Shown: piece by piece, positions 56,241-64,000 of the stretch
Numbering within the stretch: the first letter of the stretch is position 1
Layout of the letters: the number at the start of each line of letters is the position of its first letter
Source: Fasciola hepatica
Taxonomy: Eukaryota > Platyhelminthes > Trematoda > Plagiorchiida > Fasciolidae
Reading direction: 5' to 3'
DNA length: 64,000 nucleotides
NCBI GenBank assembly: GCA_948099385.1
Contig: CANUEZ040000165.1
Span: forward strand, 7,266,501 to 7,330,500
Program-made: the position numbers and the translations under genes
Notes under the pieces: generated by a model
What the model was told of the DNA's origin: nothing
Seen by the model: only the letters and a program-made list of their open reading frames with translations
The model's database searches: none

Positions 56241-56539
56241 AGCTGGAGTAGTTCACAGTCTTCTTCCACATCTGCTTGCACTGCTTTATAGACACAGGCT
56301 ATCCTTACGGGCCACCGGCTTATGCAAACGCAATGCGCAAAGGCTTGCATGTTGCTTGTTACAAGTGAAAACGGGACATCTTACCAAACATAGTCAGCTT
56401 TCACGAGGAGGAGTACCCCTCCAACCAGCCTACCGACTATTTGGGCTTGTCTGTGGGCGGTGTGGCCAGGTAGTTGCATGCCACTCTTATCCGTTCTTGA
56501 CCATGCCTCCGTGATAGCATTCTTATACCTCACGGCCTG

Positions 56540-58310
56540 AAGTTTCGTTAAACCCCTCTCTGTGTTCGCTCCTCATGTCCAATGCCATTAAGCACCAGTC
56601 ACGCCTGCACCCATGGTCAATCCTCTTATCCGACCTTGCTGCTACAAACGTTGAATCTTTTACAGTCACGTTTATTATCTACTCACCACCGCCATATTTT
56701 TTTCCTCGGCTCCGTGATTCCTCCGAGGTTATTTCCATTAGGTAGTACCCCGATTAGCATCCTCCTCCTCAATCCACCTGTTCAATTATCCGCTGGCACG
56801 CAGCTCTCCAGTTCCACTGCTCCAACTCCGTCGCGCATTCATTTCCTGCGTCTTTTGTTCTATCGCTGGTTTACCTATCCCCGTGCTCCCTGCTTCTTTT
56901 TTCTGCCTACTTCGTGTTGCGCTTGTAGCAAAAGGATCTGGGTGGTCATGTCGCACCTGTCTCTTTGGTCACTGCTCTCATCTCCTGCCCCGTATTTTGC
57001 TCGCTACAGGCATTTTCTGTGTGCCTTTCAGTTTGGTCTGCTATTCCTTCTTCAATCCATTGTCAAGACGTCGTTACATCATGGTGTTCACTTACATCCC
57101 CAAATCTTTTGACCTGCCGCTACCCGATTCCTCTGGTCCGTCACCATATGCCACACCTACATTGGTCAAATAATTAGACCCATTTTTACCTGTCCTCCTC
57201 GATCCCATCCTTCATCTTCCCCCGCTTATGATCTGCTCTTCACAGCCGGTATCACTCCTGGGCTGCTTCACTCTTCTTTCTCTGTTGATCCACCGTGTTT
57301 ACCCGTCACGAAGATATTCGTCTGAATTTTCCCAAGTCAATCCAATACCTTTCGATCTAACCCTTCCTATGTCTTCCAATCACAGATACTTTTCCCCCTG
57401 GCACTCCATCGCTCTTTGCACCTGCTCCTCGCATATCTATTTATGTACATATATATACACATGTGTATACACATTCACTCTACATCCTGCACTTTTTTGC
57501 TGACCATTTCTTATGCTGTCATCCCGACGACCCTCATGATATGGGTCCATTCTTTTTACATCTGTTCCTCACATTTACCGTATCCCATAACTTTAGGTCG
57601 TTTTTGCCCTCTGTACCATCCTTTACCTCTTCCAATGCTCGCTTTCTGCTCTATGATGGGTTTTGTGCCCTGTCCGCTGACCCTCTAGTGCAGTGTAGCA
57701 AGACTCCATTGCTAGCTATTAGCTGGCAATACAGTCCTCTTTTTCCCCAGAGTCTCTAGCTACCACAGTTTCTTATATCAATTTCTAGCCCTTTTCATGT
57801 ATACCTGTCAGTTTTCAAATATCCCCATTTGGACCACTCAGACTCTGCACTTAACACTGAGCCTCAGATCCGCGGGCACCCACTTGAATCCGCCCTTGGG
57901 TTCCTTTAAACTCTCCCCATTTTTCTTTGGTGTTCACGTACCCATCAAACATTTACCTCCCTCCTGAGCCTACCCACCCCGCCCTTGTCATGCATTTTTC
58001 CACTTTCTCGTGAATTTCGTCTGTCCACCTCATCGTCTGTAAAACTTGATCATGCGCCTAGCGTGCCTCGAGCGTCTCCGGAATAGGCCATTATCATTAA
58101 TAATATTCACTGGTCCACTGGCTCCAGCCGATGGTTCCCATCACTTACCTCATAATCTACAGGCATTTTTGCACCAGAGGGCTGCACCCTCTTCCAGGTG
58201 ATCTGCTTTGATTTTACCGTTTTTGGGTCGTCGTATGCTCAGGCGCAATTCTCCAGGCCCCCTCTTTTTGCATCAACAGTCACTTGACCCGTGTTTTCCT
58301 GAGCCTTCAA
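56540..58310 (-). mobile_element. Purine-rich (minus-strand) tract, second probable CR1-like 5' leader
   Basis: Pyrimidine-rich on the plus strand like 49,640-51,640, with partial sequence similarity to it and the same position upstream of a minus-strand CR1-like ORF2. Plus-strand frames of up to 176 codons have biased composition and no domain. I treat them as shadows. Confidence 0.45.
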
Positions 58311-58312
58311 GG

Positions 58313-59180
58313 CTAAGCCGTGCACATTAATTGTAGTGCTGTCATAGGAAACACCTGAGGCTTCCTTTGCCTCCTTACTCGGCCTTCTGTTGCTTCCGAG
58401 GGCATCGGGAACCTACTCCTGAGTATCGGTGTCAGTTTTCGCGCAAGGACCGTTGTATAGCTTTCATCGGTACTAGTGACACTCTTTCTGATCTGGAGTG
58501 ACTTCGCTATCTTGATGGTAGGCGGCCTCTGGGCTTCCACCTGCTTTATACCCTCTGCGCATACTTCTTTGCCTACTTCCCAGTTAGCCTCTCTTTTTTA
58601 GCCGACACTCCAACTATTTGCTGCCCAGCTTGGCTACTGCTAATGATGGCGGCTTGGAGGTAGATTTGCCTATAGGTTTTTCGTCAGCTTTCGCTACCAT
58701 GGACCACCGTCACACGGGCAAGTGGTTCTGCGTGATACTTGGGATTATACATTTTGTGTCTTTTCATTCTGTGGATTATACTTTATACATAATGCCTACA
58801 GGATATCAAGGAAGTCACTCCTGAATGCCCAGTTGATTCGAAGGTCTTTAGCTCTCGCGTCAAGTCCTTTCAGTTGGAAGAATGTGACGATTGGACCCAA
58901 CTCGGTTGCTCCGAAGTAAGCGAAAACCTTTATGAAGACTTCAGTAAATGCTGTGTAAAGTTGTTCAGAGTGCCGTGCATCAATCTCAGCGAGCTATCAG
59001 TACTTCCGTGGCCGGCAAAGCAGCCGGCGAGGATGGCGCTCCCTGCCACAGATAAGATAGAGCCACCACTATCATCACAATCTCCACCATCAACCTGCTC
59101 ACCGATATCAACAGCGGCGGAAGCAACAGAATCATCGACATCATGTTCACCAGTGTCACCACTGTCCCCGTCATCATCAC
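58313..59180. other. Unassigned, includes a low-complexity acidic/serine stretch
   Basis: A minus-strand frame at 58,313-58,540 is basic and could be ORF1-like. From 59,040 to 59,180 the DNA is an imperfect CAT/CAC-rich run, giving S/P/T-rich plus-strand and D/G/V-rich minus-strand peptides. I see no domain. Confidence 0.3.
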
Positions 59181-59606
59181 CGAGGGAGAAAGACTTGAAC
59201 TGAGGGACTAATATATGCTACATCCGCGGATCCTTTATAAGCTACAACCAAAGACAAAAAGTGTTTTGCTTCCCAGGTTTCTTCGCCGCTAAGCAGGGCT
59301 TCCGTGGGCCCAGACCAGAGTGCCTTGAGCGCCAAGACATACTCCGCGGCTGTTTTACACTCACCTTCAACCGAGAACTGGGATTGTGTGATGGATATTG
59401 CCCTGCTTCCGGTAGTCTTGAAGTCTTGAAGTATTACACGGGTTCCATACTTCGGGCCCAATTGTCCCGGCTCTCGAGGAAGTCTTTGATCGCCCGTCAG
59501 ATTCACCTAGCTGAAACAAGGGCAAAAGGATTCGGGGGCAAGGGCCACAGTAAGAGTGGAAACCAAAGCAAAATATACATAACATCAAGCGGAGTCCCAC
59601 CATGGA
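59177..59606 (-). mobile_element. Rearranged gypsy-related fragment (LTR piece joined to post-gag segment)
   Basis: Bases 59,555-59,606 align with the outer end of the LTR at 53,288-53,341; 59,460-59,550 align with 52,029-52,130. In the intact order these blocks are separated by the primer site and gag, so this copy lacks them. The minus frame at 59,506-59,177 stays open 109 codons (GPKYGTRVILQDFKT, then CKTAAEYVLALKALWSGP), but the protein is unknown. Confidence 0.5.
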
Positions 59607-59715
59607 CAATGCTTCGAGAGGAACAACGTGTGACATTCATAAGCACAAATCGGAATGGAAACGCAGTAAAGGACATTCACTTCATTTTTCTTTTGCTTTT
59701 TATAGGGCTAAAGTT

Positions 59716-60117
59716 TTACTGGGAGAGACCAAGGTAGATGCTTATTTTTTCCTTGAGGCTGGTTTCGTTCGGCAAGAGAACGATATCTTCCAGAAGATCG
59801 TTCCACAGAGCCCGTAGCCCGTAGCTAAAAAACCTAATTTGTAGAAATTTACTTGGTCTTGGTCCAAAAACCTTTCTGCTGTGACCACGGAGAGGAGAGT
59901 TTTGACACACGGAGACAAAGCAGTCCTTTTTACCTAATTCATAAAGGTGAAACGTCAATAACAGAACGCCTCTTAATAGCCTCAAGTCTAAGGGATAGAG
60001 ATTGGGGAGAGAGAGGCTGACGGGATATGGTAGGTGGGACAGACTACATACCGCTTTGGTAGAAGCCCTGTGAACCATTTCTAGGATGTCACTATCTTGA
60101 GAAAGACCAGGCTGCAC
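59716..60117 (-). mobile_element. CR1-like LINE, ORF2 C terminus
   Basis: The minus-strand frame reads DILEMVHRASTKAVCSL, LYPLDLRLLRGVLLLTFHLY, RHSRKVFGPRPSKFLQIRFF-like text and LRALWNDLLEDIVLLPNETS. This matches the ..LE.VQRRAT.. / L..RR.RGDLL / R...W..LP..V...... tail of CR1-like ORF2. The frame is open for 134 codons, but no reverse transcriptase lies upstream within a few hundred bases, so it is a 5'-truncated copy. Confidence 0.75.
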
Positions 60118-60119
60118 TG

Positions 60120-60590
60120 TCTGACTACCTTACTCTGACAGAAGAAGGACATGCGCACCGGAAATTATGGGGAAAATATCCTCAGAGACGCACGGAAAGG
60201 ACCTTCATATCACGTTTTGAACTCAAAAGCAGGTTTGCTCGCCAGTTGATCATGGTGGCAGAAGGACAGGTTACAATCTAGTCATAAACTGAGCACCATG
60301 TGTTGGTTCCAAGTTCATGTTGCGTTGACCCATATGCTGAGATTGCATAAACTTCTGCTACCTCACCCACTGCAACAAAGTGACGCCCCAGTGAGAAAGA
60401 TTCCCATAACGCCACCACCAACGAAGCCCAAACAAGAAAGATCCCTATGTCCATCCCCACCGTCATCCCCCGCTTTTTGACTGCCAAACTTCCGGGGGAG
60501 GCGGTAGCGGTGCCCCAGGAACTCCTCACCCGCCACCTACTTCAACTGTAGACTATCCCCCGGAGATTGCTCACGGAGAGTTGAAATGGC
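60120..60590. other. Spacer between opposed LINEs
   Basis: Short proline-rich plus-strand frame at 60,298-60,480 only. Nothing recognised. It may include the 5' region of the plus-strand LINE that follows. Confidence 0.35.
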
Positions 60591-63423
60591 TTGGCTGAAT
60601 CATTTAGAGTTGAAGCTACTTTTCTCTTCCGAAAACTACGGGAAGACGGACAAACTCCAATGCTAATGGTTGTTCTCTCTTCCAAGAAAGAAGCTCAGTT
60701 GGTGCCGCAAACTTCTTGGTTTCTCGTGGGCGAAATAGTGCAAATACTTTTGGATCCCGACCCGGAGGACCCTCAAAGACACAAGAAGGCCCTTACGGAA
60801 AAGTGGGAGGCCGTGAAAAGGACGAGGTCAGTCTGTATATTCAGGATTTTCTAGTCATGATGGGGAGATTGCGGCTAACGTGGCCGCCTCTAGCAAAAAC
60901 TTGCCCGACAGCTTTTGTCCGTGGAGATCAAGGGGTAGACACCTCCCGAACACATACAAATGGTCGGGTGGCAAAGGTAAATCTCAGTAATGTTTGCGAG
61001 CTGCTTAACAAGCTTGACTGACTGGAATGGTTTGCTTTAGTCAGAACACCTGTGTTCGTAGCTCCAATCCAAACCTGGCTGAAGGAGGTGGTATCGGAGC
61101 GGAGCGGAGGTACCCCTCAGTCTACTGTCTTTTCCGTTTGGAAGGAATTCGGTCCAGAGTTGGAAGTGGCATATCAATGTATATCAGAGATGGGGTCTCA
61201 TCACATATTCCTGACCTATTTCTGGACCCTCCAAGGCTTGGTGAAGCTCTTTGGTGATAGGTGAAGCTTACCATGTGCAGATATACGGCCCTAGGTCTGT
61301 TCTGTAGGACTCAGCTGCTGAACACTCAAATACTTCACATTTCACGCTGCACAGAGGGACGGAGGGACATTGTCTGGTCCTGGGTGACTTCAACGCGCCC
61401 TACATTGATCAGGAGGCTTAGTGCTACCCTGAGGCAGCACGTAATTTCCAGTAACCCCTACAAATGATAGTGTGTGGTCTGGCTCTCCATCAACACAAGC
61501 ATGAGCCCACCCAATTTTGAGGGGACGGAAAGCCACTTTGGGCCTGTTTTTACTCCCCGGACTTTGGATGTTACCTGCATAGATGTGCTGCCCCCAATGG
61601 GGCCAACGGTCATGTTGTGCTGAACATACATTGGAGGCGTAGGGCTCAGATCTCGCAGGCACTTTGCTGCGAACTCAGGGCCCCCATGGTTTGACAAAGA
61701 TCTCCGATGTCTACGTTGCGGACGGAGACAAGCTTAAAGGCAGTATCGAGAGACAGTAGCGGGTTGTGGCACGTGCAATAAACTACGAACCCGAAGCCTT
61801 CCACAAATATGGCGAAGAGGTGAAGATCCGAGCGGAGGCTAGCAGCCGAATGTGTGCATGCACCAAAACGGCTATTTGCTTATCTGAAATGCCAAACTAG
61901 AACGACGCCAAGCATATCTGAACCCATGGTAGACCAGAGAATGGCCGATTCCAAAGTGGCTAAGGCGGATGCTCCGGGACACTAATGTGCATCGGAGTTT
62001 ACGAGCGAGGAAACTTGGTCGCCTCCCTCGTCAGTGTACCAGCCTTCAGCCGCGTCCAGTAATATATCTTAAATGTGTCTCAATCTAATAGCCCCGCTAC
62101 AAGGACCGTCAATTCGTCTTAAAAGCAATGAATGGCCTCGTCTTAACCTAGAGTTGAGCAGACTCCAAAGCGTTTGTCTTAAAAAAGGGACTTTCACTGT
62201 TTATACGGTCAAATCGTCTGGCTGAAACGAGAAAAAGTGTACTTTGAGAGTGGAATAATACGACGGAAACACAGGGCCTCACGTGAATCCAATAAAGTGG
62301 AGGTTCTTGAAAAACTGATGAAGTCGAGGAACCGGAAAGCGACTTCATCTATCTCTTCTATCTCCTTCAATAACATTTGCCCCGACAAACCGCTGGACAT
62401 AGCAGAAGCGCTTAACACATTCTGTTCTTTTTCCTTAACTAGTAACACAGCACCATTTTTCTACAATCCACCAGTTCCATCATATGAGCCGCTTTCTTCT
62501 GCAAAATTCCTACCCTCCGAAATCGAGCCTCTAATTTCAAATAACAAAATATCTTTCCGTCCCGGATTGGACTAGTTACCATAGGCCATCTTTACTTTGG
62601 GCGGTCCTGATATCCCAATTCCTCTATCAAATTCACTCGATATGTCCATGTGGTTTAGCTAGCACTCTATACGTTGGAAAACTTTGGTTATTATCCCAAT
62701 TCATATGAAGGGAACACGGGAGGACCCGGCCAACTACAGGCCTGTGAATCAGACCCCAGTAGTAACGAGGATTATGGAAAGAATAACAAAAGGTAAACCA
62801 ACATATCACCTCCTAAAAAATCACCTTATAAGTGAAGGTCAGCACGGTTTCCTAAAACATCGATCCCGCACGACTTGTGTGACTGACGCTTTGAACTTAA
62901 TTACGATGGCTGCCAATGATGGTAAGGCAGTGATCTCAGTCTTTTTAGACATGTCTAAATACTTCAACCGGGTGTCTCATATTCGCTTGTTGCCAAAGGC
63001 CAAGACATATGGCCCTGTTGACCCTCTATATGCCTGGCTAGAAGCGTGCTTGTCCCCGTGCAGCCAAGCGGCAAACGCTGATGGCACAATTTGCACACTT
63101 AGCCCTGTAACCAGTGGTGTGATCCAAGGTGGTGTACTGAGACCATTGTTGTTCCTCATGTACATAAATAACATATTTACGTGGTCGGCCATGGAACTCC
63201 ATTTTTTTGGTTTGCGGACGACGTGAAGTTGTTGTACACCTCCGATCACAATCCACTGGGTAATCCTATAGAGAATATATCGAAGGACTTACGGAAGCTC
63301 AATTCGTGGTTTGCTGATTGGGCAATGAAGTTCCCGGCGGACAAAAGCTGCATTCTTACATGCAAGTCTCACTTCCCTCCCGAAAGGTTTTCTATGGGCG
63401 GTCATCTGATCCCCAACAAATAA
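60591..63423 (+). mobile_element. CR1-like LINE, ORF1 end, endonuclease and reverse transcriptase
   Basis: Plus strand: VPQTSWFLVGEIVQILLDPD, then RHKKALTEKWEAVKRTR, an ORF1-like end (60,700-60,820). Endonuclease blocks follow: SGISMYIRDG at 61,180 and CLVLGDFNAPYID near 61,390. Then comes a linker (CPDKPLDIAEALNTF, PSEIEPLISNN) and a 180-codon frame at 62,684-63,226 with ANYRPVNQTPVVTRIMERI, GQHGFLKHRSRTTCVTDAL, AVISVFLDMSKYFNRVSHIR, GVIQGGVLRPLLFLMYINNI. It continues in the next frame at 63,181 with FFWFADDVKLLYTSDHNPLG, so the F/YADD catalytic box is intact, then LNSWFADWAMKFPADKSCIL. The C terminus after 63,423 is not recognised. Stops and frameshifts make it inactive overall. Confidence 0.87.
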
Positions 63424-63429
63424 TCAGTA

Positions 63430-64000
63430 GGTGACTTAGGCATACATTTTTTAAGCTAATCCACGCTGCGCTTGTGTCGGTAGTTCGTAATTGACCAGAT
63501 GCTGGCACATCTTTGCATAGTTAAAGTTCGCCGTAAAGCTAGAATCAGGTTGTCTCATTTTTAGCTTTTTGCACCTTCCGGACCTAGTTTTGTGACACTG
63601 GTGACAGTAATAGTTATTAATAATCAAGCCGTGATTGTCAGAGTAATTATTTGCGTCCCCACACAGTTAGATCGTAAGCTATTATCGTAAAGTATCAGCA
63701 CAATGATTTTCCAGGAAATTAGGGGTTAAGTTCATCTAAAAATATCCTTTACGACTCTAATTATGGAACTATTACTGGTTCTTGGATAACTGACGGCAGT
63801 AATTGAAATATCACACCACGTCACTTACCCATTTAAATCGGTGTATCTTTCGTTCAGCTTTCTAGAGTAATACCGGAGGGTACAGCTTCTTATTGTGTGC
63901 TCCTATAACTTAAAATAAATTAAGTCCTCATTTAGCTTCAAAATCTCATCATCAGCAATTTCATAGTGTTGTGCAACTTTGATCCAAAGCCACAGAGCTC
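63430..64000. other. Right end, no recognised gene
   Basis: LINE similarity fades after about 63,430 and the remaining 570 bases are AT-rich with no open frame or repeat that I recognise. Confidence 0.35.

Noticed and set aside
56582..57759. Plus-strand frames up to 176 codons with hydrophobic stretches
   Set aside because: Same pyrimidine bias and same position relative to a minus-strand LINE; multiple overlapping frames are equally open.

Overview
The window is a eukaryotic genome segment, most likely from a parasitic flatworm (a trematode, or less likely a diphyllobothriid-type cestode). I did not identify the species. The reasons are: introns of 38 to about 100 bases; a dense mix of CR1-like, RTE (SR2-like) and Penelope-like retroelements; a Ty3/gypsy element with a tRNA-Trp-type primer site, as in the CsRn1 group; tRNA-derived SINEs; and base composition near 44% GC by eye. 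I see no operons, ribosome binding sites, CRISPR, rRNA genes or intact phage-like genes. Nearly every long open frame is either retroelement debris or a shadow.

Left third (1-31 kb). A Penelope-like reverse transcriptase fragment runs off the left edge. Two diverged copies of a roughly 2-kb dispersed repeat lie at 1.0-3.0 and 13.8-15.7 kb. Only the second carries a 288-bp, almost fully palindromic insertion flanked by an 11-bp target duplication. A Penelope GIY-YIG domain at 9.4-9.7 kb sits between inverted repeat arms. The one host gene I can name is the 5' end of a UNC93-like MFSD11 gene: four exons on the minus strand at 10,558-11,137. Other exon-like pieces at 17.5, 20.8, 21.7 and 30.3 kb are unnamed. 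At 22.6-25.5 kb a CR1-like element is followed by a second Penelope fragment, and at 27.4-28.1 kb there is a weak R2-like trace.

Middle (31-43 kb). An RTE/SR2-like LINE on the minus strand (32.05-34.6 kb) is interrupted by a compact 450-bp terminal-repeat retrotransposon in miniature. It has two 160-bp LTRs, a tRNA-Arg-like primer site, a polypurine tract and a perfect 5-bp target duplication (CATAG). Next come a possible small secreted peptide gene and an inverted-repeat element rich in GTCCCC/GGGGAC palindromes that encloses a convincing terminal exon. After these is a three-exon DDE transposase gene (CACTA-like family) with 38- and 52-bp introns. It is broken by one stop and two frameshifts and abuts a CR1 ORF1 fragment.

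Right third (43-64 kb). This is a stack of CR1-like LINEs, mostly on the minus strand (43.5-46.3, 46.5-49.3, 53.6-56.2, 59.7-60.1 kb) and one on the plus strand (60.6-63.4 kb). Two long tracts that are purine-rich on the minus strand (49.6-51.6, 56.5-58.3 kb) look like related 5' leaders. A gypsy element (LTR, primer site, gag) lies at 51.9-53.3 kb, and a rearranged relative lies at 59.2-59.6 kb.

Almost all elements carry stops or frameshifts, so this is a decayed repeat-rich region around a few host exons, with the miniature LTR element the clear young exception.
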